A stretch of DNA of 14,961 bases from JAFGPJ01 sp964439135 (GTDB lineage: Bacteria; Planctomycetota; Phycisphaerae; Sedimentisphaerales; Anaerobacaceae). Under the pieces are notes generated by a model. It made no database searches and was not told the DNA's origin. It worked only from the letters and a program-made list of their open reading frames with translations. The stretch covers positions 1 through 14,961 of the forward strand of contig CAYTNN010000105.1 in the NCBI GenBank assembly GCA_964439135.1. The letters run 5' to 3'. The position numbers and the translations under genes were made by a program. How positions within the stretch are numbered: position 1 is the stretch's first letter; each line of letters opens with the position of its first letter. This document shows positions 1 to 7,318 of the stretch, piece by piece.

Positions 1-2
1 CG

Positions 3-764
3 TTTACCAGAAATTCGATGGACTCTATTGTGCTGGCCTTTTTTGTATGGGCGATACTCGCTATCTGCATACCCAAAGTCAGTCCAATGGTTGCCGATGT
101 TCTTTATCCCGTTGAAGGAGCGAATGTTTTTGATACCAATAAGAGACTGATCGCAGATGACATCGATTATGAGCTTGTTGAGGAGATGGAGGAGCTCAGA
201 GAAAAGTGCTTTGAAGAATTTGGAGCTCCGGAAAGCGATATGAATACGAGCCATCCCCGGACTGAGCTGGGTCTGAAAGCCAATGCTATGTATGAGCAGG
301 AGTTTGCACCTATTGCCGAGCGGTATCAAAAGCGCCTCGCGGCAGCGCTTCGGCGGCTTGAGCAGGACTACAGCCGCAGAACAAACGTGCGATCCTCTAT
401 CGCGATGAATTTGTCCAGGATTTCCCCGGTTAGCAGCTATACTTACATTGTCTCGGAGCTATCGGGCACGGGTGTAACCGAGCCGGACAATTTTACACAG
501 AATGCACAGAGATATCAGGACCAGGTCAAACAAGCCGTGTATGACAAGATCGTTGTCAAGCGCCTAAGGGGTGGTGGTGGAAGATACGAGTACCCCAACG
601 GATTTGATCCGGGGGATGCTCCGGTTCCGGAGATGACGTACACCTATCCAAATTTAGCGCAAGCCCTGCAAGCCGGCCGCCTCGATATAGTCCTGCTTGG
701 CCTTTTTGCAGTGCTGTTTTTCGCACTAACGTTTATGATGCTTAACAAGTACGATGTGCGATGA
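3..764 (+). CDS. ABC-2 type transporter permease, C-terminal part (5' end outside window)
   Basis: This is the C-terminal half of a membrane permease of the ABC-2 type, close to the DUF3526-style permeases that move substrates or lipoproteins across the inner membrane with a partner ATPase. The reading frame is open to the window edge, and the ATG at 18 has no ribosome binding site and sits inside a transmembrane helix, so the real start lies upstream. Visible are a helix with the family-like stretch LAFFVWAILAICIPKVSP, then about 190 residues of charged extracytoplasmic domain, then a final helix (LLGLFAVLFFALTFMML) ending in NKYDVR, a usual end for these permeases. The ATPase partner would be expected upstream. 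Family assignment rests on topology and the two end motifs; the substrate cannot be told. Confidence 0.7.
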   Translation, partial: FTRNSMDSIVLAFFVWAILAICIPKVSPMVADVLYPVEGANVFDTNKRLIADDIDYELVEEMEELREKCFEEFGAPESDMNTSHPRTELGLKANAMYEQEFAPIAERYQKRLAAALRRLEQDYSRRTNVRSSIAMNLSRISPVSSYTYIVSELSGTGVTEPDNFTQNAQRYQDQVKQAVYDKIVVKRLRGGGGRYEYPNGFDPGDAPVPEMTYTYPNLAQALQAGRLDIVLLGLFAVLFFALTFMMLNKYDVR

Positions 765-796
765 CAGTGTTCGTCGATCTTGTGTCCACAATTGTC

Positions 797-826
797 TCGA
801 CATTTCCACCTGTCTGCGGGTATAAT
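797..826 (+). promoter_or_regulatory. Sigma70-type promoter for the DUF362 gene
   Basis: A TCGACA -35 box (797-802) is followed after 18 bp by a perfect TATAAT -10 box (821-826). Transcription would start near 833, giving a leader of about 34 nt before the ATG at 867. It lies in the 102-bp gap after the permease stop, so the DUF362 gene need not depend on read-through. Confidence 0.6.
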
Positions 827-866
827 GTTCTTAAAGATGCTACCTGGATTATGAAAGGAACTGTGC

Positions 867-1940
867 ATGGCAAGAGTGAATAATCATCTGAATAGGCGCG
901 ATATTCTTAGAGGTTTCGGATTGGGGGCTTTGGGCCTTACGCTGGGGGGCAAATCCTTTGGTCCCGCTATCGCCCGTGCAGCCGCCGGAAGTCCGCTTGT
1001 GGGCGAAGGTCAACTGTATAAGAAGATAGCCAGGCCGGCGAAGGTTTCTCTCGTCAGGGGCAACGACTGCCGGGACATCGTTTATCAGGCGCTCAAAAAT
1101 ATCGAGGACGAAGTTCTCGCTTCGATCGGTAATAAAAAAATCCTTGTCAAGCCGAATTTCGTTAGCACTAATCACCAGCTCGCAGCTACTCACGTGGATG
1201 CGATACGCGGAATTCTGGATTTTCTAAAGCCCCACTACAAAAATCAGATTCTTGTCGGGGAATCCACGCCATCCCGAGGGGGTACGTTCGAAGGATTCAG
1301 GAATTACGGATATTTGGCGCTCGAAAAAGAATATGACGCTAAACTGGTCGACCTGAATCTCCAGCCGTGGCAATACCGTTACGTAATCGGCGGGGGCAAT
1401 CGCCCTGCTCCGATTCGGATAATTTCGACTTTCCTCGACCCGGATATGTACATTATCTCCGCCGCTAAGATGAAAACGCATGATCGGGCCGTGACCACGC
1501 TGTCCCTGAAAAATGTCCTGCTCGGAGCGCCGCTTTGCGACAGCAAGGGCAATGATAAGGGTCTGACTCATACGGCGAACAATTTCTCTCGCGAGGCGGT
1601 CCTGCATTATAACATGTTCCATCTGGCCCAGGAGATTTATCCCGACTTAGGCGTTATCGATGGCTTCGAGGCGATGGAAGGCAACGGCCCGGTCGGCGGA
1701 ACGCCCGTCGATGCGAGAATCGCACTGGCAAGTCTCGATCCGCTGGCAATGGATTCTCTGGCCACCAAACTGATGGGATTCGATCCGAGCCAGATTTTGT
1801 ACTTGACGAGCATGGCCGAAGCCGGTATGGGCCAGGGCGACTTGGGCAAAATCGAGGTCCTCGGCACCCCGCCGGAGCAGTGCCAGTTTCATTTCAAAGC
1901 CCACCGGCGAATGATCGAGCCCTACGGCCTGACATCCTGA
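867..1940 (+). CDS. Tat-exported DUF362 domain protein
   Basis: A 357-residue protein of the DUF362 family, whose biochemical role is not settled. The N-terminus is a twin-arginine leader: NRRDILRGFG at about residues 9-18, then a hydrophobic stretch rich in Gly and Leu and an Ala-rich cleavage region (ARAAAG). The body matches DUF362 in layout: a KVSLVRG strand, GNKKILVKPNFVS, a later ISAAKMKTHDRAVTTLSLKN segment and a C-terminal DPLAMDSLATKLMGFDP segment. No cysteine-rich ferredoxin cluster, found in some DUF362 proteins, is visible. The start is supported by AAAGGA about 7 nt upstream. It stands alone behind its own promoter and meets the LRR gene tail to tail across 34 bp. The protein probably acts in the periplasm or equivalent compartment. 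Confidence 0.85.
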   Translation: MARVNNHLNRRDILRGFGLGALGLTLGGKSFGPAIARAAAGSPLVGEGQLYKKIARPAKVSLVRGNDCRDIVYQALKNIEDEVLASIGNKKILVKPNFVSTNHQLAATHVDAIRGILDFLKPHYKNQILVGESTPSRGGTFEGFRNYGYLALEKEYDAKLVDLNLQPWQYRYVIGGGNRPAPIRIISTFLDPDMYIISAAKMKTHDRAVTTLSLKNVLLGAPLCDSKGNDKGLTHTANNFSREAVLHYNMFHLAQEIYPDLGVIDGFEAMEGNGPVGGTPVDARIALASLDPLAMDSLATKLMGFDPSQILYLTSMAEAGMGQGDLGKIEVLGTPPEQCQFHFKAHRRMIEPYGLTS

Positions 1941-1974
1941 TTAGAAAGACCGCCCTGCCGACAATTTATTCGGA

Positions 1975-4470
1975 TCAGTTCCCATTCGGCTTCGATTGGA
2001 TCACCCGGATATCGTCTACGTAAATTATGCCGATTCCGCCGGGCTGTGGATTATCGAGGTCGCCGACGCCGATGTTCAATGTGCGGATTGCAGTGACATC
2101 CACTCCGGCGGCGATTAAGTCTGCCAGCGAGATGCTCCACTGCCGCCACTCGGTTGCGAGCACCGCATCGGGGTCAGGATGAATAATGGGTGCGATCAGG
2201 CCGGCATCGTCCTCTATCGACAGATACAACTGCCCAGGGCCGTTGTCCGAGGCACCTCTAAAGTATAATTCAAAAGTGTCCATGCCGTTAAGGGTCCAGT
2301 CCTGGGGAGCCGGCCACGTTCGATAAGTCTGCGAATAGTACGGCTCATCGGTGTTGTTATAATACAAGGGCATGGATTGCCGGCCGGCATGAACGATGCC
2401 GGTTTCGACGATTGTTTTGTGCGGGGTGCCCTGGGTCCAGATGTCATGCCCTACAATCGAGCCGGTTCCGTTGCCAGGGTTGTTCGGCTCAGGCTTGGAG
2501 AAACCCAATCCGTCGATCCATTCCTGGAAGACTGCCTGGCCGGCGTCTCGATTGTTAGTGTATAGTTCGAAGTCGTCGCCTACGATGAACTCGGCGGTCG
2601 TGAAACTCCAGGTCTGGCCTTTCCATACGATTTCATTTACGTCCTCGGTGCCGTCCTCGGCCTCGATGGTGATAAAGTTCACCTCGTCGATTCTCCAATA
2701 ATAGGTCGTGCCCCAATCAAGAGTCTCCGGCTCGTACATGACCATGTCCAGTTCCTGCCGGCCGCGATATATCTCTGTATCTGCCGTCGTCGTATTGGCT
2801 ACCAGTTCTTTGTCCCGCCCGAAGTAAACATCGTGCACGGCGGCCCATGCCCCGGCGGTCCACCTGAGAACCGGCGTATTTGTAATGTCACCGGCCCCGG
2901 CGTACGGCCGGCGTTCGCATGCCCAGGGACACGGGTCGTAGTAGATTTCTGTGCCGGGATTGCTCGCTTCGATGGCCGGCAGGTTGTAAACGTAAGCATC
3001 CTCATCGAGCGGATTGTATAACAGGTTCAGCAGATCCAGTTTCTGATGCGATGTCAAAACGGAAATATCCTCGATAAGATTGTTGCTGAGGTTCAGTGAC
3101 CTGAGACTTGTCAGGCCGGATAAGACGGTTACGTCATTGATGTCATTGTTTGCCAAATCGAGAGACACCAGAACGGTCAGCCCGGCCAGGCCGGTGATGT
3201 CCGTGATTCGATTGTTCTTGATATCTATAGACCTTAGATTCGGCAGGTCGGTCAACGCGGGAATTGCCTCGATCTGGTTATAGCTTAGATCGACGGTTTC
3301 GAGACTGGTCAGGCCGGACAGGCCGGAGATGTCAGTGATTTGATTCGTGGCAACCTCCATGAATCTCAGCTTGGATAAGTCCGACAAAGCGTCGAGGTTT
3401 TCTATCCGGTTGCGGTTGAGAAATAAGAAAATCAGATTCGGCAGCCCGGCGAGGCCGGAAATGTCCGTTATCTGATTGTTCTGGAGGTCCATGTAAAACA
3501 GGTTCGGCAGATCGGTCAGGGCGCCGATGGCTGTAATCTGGTTATTTGTAAGGTCCACGATTGTGAGACTTGTCAGTCCGGACAGGCCGGAAATGTCCGT
3601 TATCTGGTTGACGCCGAGACCAAGGGCCTGGAGATTCGGCACGCCCGACAATGCGGGGATGCTCGTGATCCGGTTGCCGAAGAGAGTCACTGTCTCGATG
3701 GCGGCCATGCCGGACAGGCCGGAAATATCCGTAATCTGGTTGCCGACGAGATCGAGGAATGCGAGATTCGGCAGGTCCGTCAGGGCGGGAATCGTCGTCA
3801 GACCGGTCCGGCTGAGTGTCAGCGATTCGAGGCCGGTCAGCGTGGACAACGCCGATGTATCCGCAATCGGGTTGCTGCTGAGCTCCAGCGACTTAATGTT
3901 GGTCAGCCCGGATAAAGGCGTGAGGTCTGTAATCTGATTGTGCTCCAGGTCCAGCGACGTCAGGTTCGACAGGCCGGACAAGGCGGAGATATCTGTGATC
4001 TGATTAACGTAGAGAGTCAGAGTCTCGAGTGCGGTCAGGCCGGATAAAGCGGAGATATCGGTAATTTGATTGTTGCTGAGGTCCAGCGACTTCAACCGTG
4101 TCAGGCCTGATAACGGCGAGATGTCCTGGATTTGATTCGTGCGCAGCTCCGGCGGCCAGTTCCAGTAATAAAAAAATTCGCCGAGATTCAGGCTGGCCAG
4201 ATTCGTCGCGTATTCCAGGCCGGTAAGATCGGTTATGCCCCTTCCGGCGGCGCTGAGCTCTTTCAAAAACACCATGTCGGCAACAGTGGGATCCGTCACG
4301 CCCAATTGCGCTTCGACGAGGGCTTTCAATATGGGGTCAGCAAAATAGACCGTATCTTCCGGCGTTTCCGTACCGCCGCCATGTCGAGCTTCCGCAGGAA
4401 AGCCGGCGAGGCAAACTGCAATCAGCAAAGAAACTGCCTGCATCGATAGTGAAATTCTTGCCCGCGTCAT
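1975..4470 (-). CDS. Secreted leucine-rich-repeat protein with C-terminal FN3-like and carbohydrate-binding-like modules
   Basis: An 831-residue exported protein. I place the start at the ATG at 4470 because GGAGG lies 7 nt upstream; a TTG six codons earlier is open but has no such site. The signal peptide covers about residues 1-29 (hydrophobic SMQAVSLLIAVCLAGF, cleavage near AEA). An N-cap (about 38-119) holds one irregular repeat with an aromatic insert (FFYYWNWPP). Then come sixteen uninterrupted 22-residue repeats of the internalin/protein-phosphatase-regulator type (LSGLTxLxxLdLxxNqItDIsx), then a C-cap. After that are a module with VYFGRDKE, TYYWRIDEVN and WSFTT, an FN3-like architecture I associate with planctomycetes, and a module starting DDFELYT and ending YVDDIRV that resembles sugar-binding jelly rolls. 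I see no C-terminal sorting signal. A role in adhesion or glycan binding at the cell surface is inferred; no catalytic residues are evident. Confidence 0.85.
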   Translation of the reverse strand: MTRARISLSMQAVSLLIAVCLAGFPAEARHGGGTETPEDTVYFADPILKALVEAQLGVTDPTVADMVFLKELSAAGRGITDLTGLEYATNLASLNLGEFFYYWNWPPELRTNQIQDISPLSGLTRLKSLDLSNNQITDISALSGLTALETLTLYVNQITDISALSGLSNLTSLDLEHNQITDLTPLSGLTNIKSLELSSNPIADTSALSTLTGLESLTLSRTGLTTIPALTDLPNLAFLDLVGNQITDISGLSGMAAIETVTLFGNRITSIPALSGVPNLQALGLGVNQITDISGLSGLTSLTIVDLTNNQITAIGALTDLPNLFYMDLQNNQITDISGLAGLPNLIFLFLNRNRIENLDALSDLSKLRFMEVATNQITDISGLSGLTSLETVDLSYNQIEAIPALTDLPNLRSIDIKNNRITDITGLAGLTVLVSLDLANNDINDVTVLSGLTSLRSLNLSNNLIEDISVLTSHQKLDLLNLLYNPLDEDAYVYNLPAIEASNPGTEIYYDPCPWACERRPYAGAGDITNTPVLRWTAGAWAAVHDVYFGRDKELVANTTTADTEIYRGRQELDMVMYEPETLDWGTTYYWRIDEVNFITIEAEDGTEDVNEIVWKGQTWSFTTAEFIVGDDFELYTNNRDAGQAVFQEWIDGLGFSKPEPNNPGNGTGSIVGHDIWTQGTPHKTIVETGIVHAGRQSMPLYYNNTDEPYYSQTYRTWPAPQDWTLNGMDTFELYFRGASDNGPGQLYLSIEDDAGLIAPIIHPDPDAVLATEWRQWSISLADLIAAGVDVTAIRTLNIGVGDLDNPQPGGIGIIYVDDIRVIQSKPNGN
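3058..4113 (-). repeat. Tandem 66-bp LRR-coding repeats (16 units of 22 residues)
   Basis: Sixteen in-register units of exactly 22 codons. Units in the middle of the run alternate between two sequence types, so the local period there is 132 bp. Some neighbouring units keep near-identical DNA, for example around 3452-3474 and 3583-3605, which suggests fairly recent duplication or gene conversion. Confidence 0.9.
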
Positions 4471-4576
4471 TTTCGACCTCCGTTCCAAATTTACAGCAAC
4501 AGGATACTTTCCCGCCTTCCGGTCGCCTCACACCCCCGGTAGGATTAAACCGGCAGGATTTGGCTTACGTTTACTG
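4471..4576 (-). other. About 105-nt 5' leader of the LRR gene
   Basis: The untranslated leader implied by the promoter. It contains a CCGGT/ACCGG hairpin (4536-4540 with 4549-4553, 8-nt loop) followed by a G-rich, C-poor stretch, and the ribosome binding site GGAGG just before the start codon. I compared it by eye with the c-di-GMP-I riboswitch pattern and could not fit the conserved core, so no riboswitch is claimed. Confidence 0.3.
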
Positions 4577-4582
4577 ATATGT

Positions 4583-4612
4583 AGTATAACAAATATTAGT
4601 TGCCTTCGTCAA
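4583..4612 (-). promoter_or_regulatory. Strong sigma70-type promoter for the LRR gene
   Basis: Read on the minus strand, TTGACG (4612-4607) is followed after 18 bp by TATACT (4588-4583). Transcription would start near 4576, giving a leader of about 105 nt before the ATG at 4470. The promoter lies on the LRR-gene side of the scaffold gap. Confidence 0.6.
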
Positions 4613-4654
4613 GCGCGATCCTGCAGGAAGAATGATGGGCGCGACAAATCTGTT

Positions 4655-4754
4655 NNNNNNNNNNNNNNNNNNNNNNNNNNNNNNNNNNNNNNNNNNNNNN
4701 NNNNNNNNNNNNNNNNNNNNNNNNNNNNNNNNNNNNNNNNNNNNNNNNNNNNNN
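4655..4754. other. Scaffold gap of 100 Ns
   Basis: Exactly 100 N bases, the usual placeholder for a gap of unknown size. The sequences on its two sides are neighbours by scaffolding only, and any reading frame drawn through it is meaningless. Confidence 0.98.
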
Positions 4755-4889
4755 GCCGTCTTCCCATCGCCACCAGGCGAACAGGCACGTCGATATCACA
4801 ATCAACCAGTTGCCCGGCAGGCCGAAGAGGACCAGCATAAGCCAGATGATATTAAGCAGTATCAGTAAGATGAGCCAAAGGTAAAGCAT
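4755..4889 (-). CDS. DUF456-like membrane protein, N-terminal 45 residues (cut by the gap)
   Basis: Only the first 45 codons are present before the Ns. They encode a very hydrophobic helix (LYLWLILLILLNIIWLMLVL) followed by FGLPGNWLIV, then a second hydrophobic stretch ending in AWWRWEDG. The helix plus (L)PGNW/LPGt turn resembles DUF456 family inner-membrane proteins of unknown function. No clear ribosome binding site precedes the ATG at 4889. The C-terminus may lie in or beyond the gap; the short sequence on the far side does not let me confirm it. Family call is tentative because so little is visible. Confidence 0.5.
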
Positions 4890-4940
4890 GAGCGGATTCT
4901 ATTCGAAAAGTTTCAAAACGCAAAATGAAACTTCTTCGAC

Positions 4941-4968
4941 CACCCTTCGTCTACGCTCAGGGTGAAGG
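4941..4968. repeat. 28-bp hairpin-forming repeat, copy 1
   Basis: Identical in all 28 positions to 5371-5398 and in the same orientation. It can fold in two ways: CACCCT with AGGGTG (6 bp), or ACCCTTC with GAAGGGT (7 bp, using one base beyond the repeat). A related but different hairpin with arms ATGCC/GGCAT follows at 4977-4998. The sequence style (CTTCACCCTGAGCG) is that of a widespread REP-like family in environmental bacterial genomes. Confidence 0.8.
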
Positions 4969-5006
4969 GTTTCTTCATGCCGAGCGAAGACGAGGCATCG
5001 TGTATC

Positions 5007-5321
5007 CTACGTATTTTCTATATTCTTGTAATGTGACTCATTCCGGCATGAAGATAGAGCGTGCAGTAATTCAAAGTCACCCCGTATTAACGCCTCCTTT
5101 TTTGCGTGAGACCAACCTTTAATTTGGCGTTCCGCCTTAATGGCGTCATTGTACGTCGCAAATCCTTCAACAAAGACTAATTCAACCGGAAGCCGTCTGG
5201 ATGTGTATCCTTTATATGTCCCGTTCTGATGCTGGGCGATTCTTAGCTCCAGGTCTTGCGTCTTGCCGGTGTAATAGCTTGAATCCCTACACTTTAAAAT
5301 GTATACCCAAGCTCTGTTCAT
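5007..5321 (-). CDS. Small GIY-YIG nuclease family protein
   Basis: A 104-residue, single-domain GIY-YIG protein, normal length for the stand-alone UvrC-N-like family. The first motif is V6-Y7-I8-L9 and the second Y17-T18-G19, followed by the conserved Arg27 and the metal-binding Glu64 (AIKAERQIKGW). The fold cuts DNA strands in UvrC, homing endonucleases and some restriction enzymes, but the role of the short stand-alone proteins is not established. The start at 5321 is supported by GAGG 7 nt upstream. The gene sits between two identical 28-bp hairpin repeats, which suggests a possible tie between the nuclease and that repeat family. Confidence 0.85.
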   Translation of the reverse strand: MNRAWVYILKCRDSSYYTGKTQDLELRIAQHQNGTYKGYTSRRLPVELVFVEGFATYNDAIKAERQIKGWSHAKKEALIRGDFELLHALSSCRNESHYKNIENT

Positions 5322-5370
5322 CCTTCATCCTCAGCTTTGATGCTTGTTTCGCCGACCTTTCGATACCGCT

Positions 5371-5398
5371 CACCCTTCGTCTACGCTCAGGGTGAAGG
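5371..5398. repeat. 28-bp hairpin-forming repeat, copy 2
   Basis: Exact same-strand copy of 4941-4968, placed 50 bp upstream of the GIY-YIG start and 27 bp downstream of the aldo/keto reductase stop. As a hairpin it might also end transcripts, but no run of T follows on either strand. Confidence 0.8.
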
Positions 5399-5425
5399 AG
5401 AGGGAGCGAACTCTTGATGCCGCTT

Positions 5426-6337
5426 TCACGCAGTCTCGGCAAAAGCGCTATTGATGCGTTTGATGGCTTCGTCGATTTCCGCGGGACTCTTAAAGCCAAT
5501 TACGACCGCATCCGTCAGGCCGGACTGCATGGTAAATCGGATGGACTTTTCGCGATCCTCGGGGTCGGTGAAGTCGCCGTCGCCGATTATTTTCATGCCG
5601 ATGACACCGTGGTTGTTTTGCCGCATGACCTTTATTTGTTTCAGCACGGGAGGCAGATGAGAGTTGTCGCTCGGGGCGTTCCATGTCTCGGCCGGCGTGT
5701 CCATGTGAGCGCCCTGCGGATTGATCCGCACGAGGTTGACGTCCACCCAGTCGAGCTCGGCCGCTCTGGTCAGGGCGGGCAGCGAGTGACACGAAATACC
5801 GTGGGCGAGGATGATTTTCTTGTCCTTGGCCTCTTCGAGGGCGTCCAGCACTCTCCGGCGTTCATCGTCCCAGTTAGACGTAACGCCACAGTGGGTCAAC
5901 AGGCTGTCGATGTAATCGACGCCAAGTTCCTTGCGATAACGGTCGAGTACCTCCAGCGGCTTTTCGGGCACGCCTGGCATCTTTGACTGGATGAACAGCT
6001 TCTCTCGCGGCAGGTCCTTGATCGCCTCACGAACCATCGTGTGGGTCCTATAGCTTTCGGCCGTGTCGATGTACGTAATTCCCTGGTCGTACGCGTAGTG
6101 TATCAGCCGGTTGAAGCCGTCGGCTCCCAGCGCTCGCTGGATGCTGCCGCCTTTACTGCCGGTCCCAATGCCGAGCCGGCTCAGCTTCAATCCAGTCTTG
6201 CCTAACGTGACCTGGTCCACAGCGGTTGGCGTGCGTTTGGCGAGCGGGCCGGTGCTGCAGGATGACAACAAAACGGTGCCGGCCAAAGCAACCGTGCCCT
6301 TGAGGAACTCGCGACGTGTGATTCTTTCTCTATTCAT
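5426..6337 (-). CDS. Tat lipoprotein aldo/keto reductase
   Basis: A 303-residue member of the aldo/keto reductase TIM-barrel family, which reduces carbonyls with NAD(P)H. I prefer the ATG at 6337 to the one at 6343: AAGGAG is 7 nt from the former and only 1 nt from the latter. The leader has the Tat motif T7-R8-R9-E10-F11-L12-K13 and ends in a lipobox L24-S25-S26-C27, so the product is probably folded before export and lipid-anchored. The catalytic tetrad is complete: D91 and Y96 in IDTAESY, K119 in QSKMP, H149 in LLTHC. GMKIIGDGDF and VIGFKSP near the end fit the cofactor-binding face. The family is common in planctomycetes as oxidoreductases of unknown substrate. Confidence 0.88.
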   Translation of the reverse strand: MNRERITRREFLKGTVALAGTVLLSSCSTGPLAKRTPTAVDQVTLGKTGLKLSRLGIGTGSKGGSIQRALGADGFNRLIHYAYDQGITYIDTAESYRTHTMVREAIKDLPREKLFIQSKMPGVPEKPLEVLDRYRKELGVDYIDSLLTHCGVTSNWDDERRRVLDALEEAKDKKIILAHGISCHSLPALTRAAELDWVDVNLVRINPQGAHMDTPAETWNAPSDNSHLPPVLKQIKVMRQNNHGVIGMKIIGDGDFTDPEDREKSIRFTMQSGLTDAVVIGFKSPAEIDEAIKRINSAFAETA

Positions 6338-6542
6338 GTTCATACTCCTTCATGTAACTTCGAGCCATAGCCGCTTTTCGACTAATCGGCACGTAATTAA
6401 TTAGATTTAAGTTGATATGGTACTCAAAGGACACCTGCCGGGCAAGCCCCTTTTTCCTGCCGCTTTTATTCTTTTCCAGAAAAGCACTTACAGCATAAAA
6501 TGTCCGATGCTTTGTCGTAGGTTGACGTCCGAATCTCTGCTT

Positions 6543-7148
6543 TCAGGACTTTGGTGCGGCGGCATTTTCGGCTCCCCTTTGGTCCTCAGGGGGTCGACGG
6601 AATATGACGGGAGCGTTGGTGACATGGCCGTACTGCTTGATATCTTGCCGGTGCGGATACCACTCGATAAACAGATTGGCAATGGCCTCCCAAAGTGAGA
6701 CCCACGCTGCAACGGTCAGGCCCTGTGCGAAAACCTCGGCAAGAACACCTTCACTCGACGAGAATCGCCGGGTCGCTGCGATGGCCGGCACCAACAGAGC
6801 CAGGCCAATCACAAAGAGCACAAGTGAACGCCTGAACATCGCCCTGAGTTGACGTCTTTCTGTCTCCTGGAGGTACAGAAAGTACGTTCGAACGCTCCTG
6901 CGGACACGATCCATAATCGCATTATCCGGCATTGTCGAAAGCGAAATCCGGATAACAAAAGCGCGTTTGCCGATTTCCCGCACGCAGTCCGTCAAGTAGT
7001 CGACGAATTCCTGGTCGAGATCTTTCTTCGAATAATCCGCGGTACGGTCGAAGTTGTTGTACAAGTCTTCCACCGACCGGACGGAAGCGTCGATAATAAC
7101 CTCATTATTCGTTGTTGTCTCATACCTGCTTATGATCGATTTTTTCAT
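6543..7148 (-). CDS. Unknown two-helix membrane protein
   Basis: A 201-residue protein that I do not recognise by name. It has a soluble N-terminal domain of about 105 residues (SVEDLYNNFD near 25-34; DLDQEFVDYLTDCVREIG near 43-60; a charged helix ending TERRQLRAMFRR), a membrane helix at about 108-126, a second at about 137-160 (GLTVAAWVSLWEAIANLFI), then EWYPHR and a proline-rich, probably cytoplasmic tail. Proteins of this plan, with a W..LWE..A...EWYPHR segment, occur in many bacteria without a known function. There is no good ribosome binding site before the ATG at 7148. A large palindrome lies at the presumed promoter, so the gene may be tightly controlled. Confidence 0.7.
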   Translation of the reverse strand: MKKSIISRYETTTNNEVIIDASVRSVEDLYNNFDRTADYSKKDLDQEFVDYLTDCVREIGKRAFVIRISLSTMPDNAIMDRVRRSVRTYFLYLQETERRQLRAMFRRSLVLFVIGLALLVPAIAATRRFSSSEGVLAEVFAQGLTVAAWVSLWEAIANLFIEWYPHRQDIKQYGHVTNAPVIFRRPPEDQRGAENAAAPKS

Positions 7149-7165
7149 TAGAGAACTATGCCCGG

Positions 7166-7225
7166 ATAATACACTGATTCTGAACTATCTATTCCACAAA
7201 TTGCTAAATCTTAGCTTTGTGGAAT
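7166..7225 (-). promoter_or_regulatory. Probable promoter and palindromic operator for the two-helix membrane protein
   Basis: On the minus strand, TATTAT (7171-7166) is a good -10 box 17 nt upstream of the ATG at 7148. The place where a -35 box should be overlaps a large inverted repeat: ATTCCACAAA (7191-7200) pairs perfectly with TTTGTGGAAT (7216-7225), and inside it GCTAA (7203-7207) pairs with TTAGC (7211-7215) around a 3-nt loop. The layout suits a repressor or activator site. No T-run follows, so it is unlikely to be a simple terminator for the beta-lactamase-like gene. Confidence 0.5.
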
Positions 7226-7318
7226 TATCCTGTCAATACGAACAGATTTACCGCCCTGTTCTCAGGAATTCTGCTGGTATCCCTCGACAACAAGAGACCG
7301 ACATTATTTATCTCGCTT

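Noticed and set aside
4471..4488. TTG start six codons upstream for the LRR protein
   Set aside because: The TTG lacks a ribosome binding site, and the GGAGG that serves the ATG at 4470 lies inside the extended frame.
4596..4868. Open frames running through the N gap on both strands
   Set aside because: They exist only because 100 Ns contain no stop codons; the gap length is arbitrary.
5414..5986. 190-residue plus-strand frame opposite the aldo/keto reductase
   Set aside because: Antisense shadow; the minus-strand frame has a complete catalytic tetrad and a ribosome binding site.
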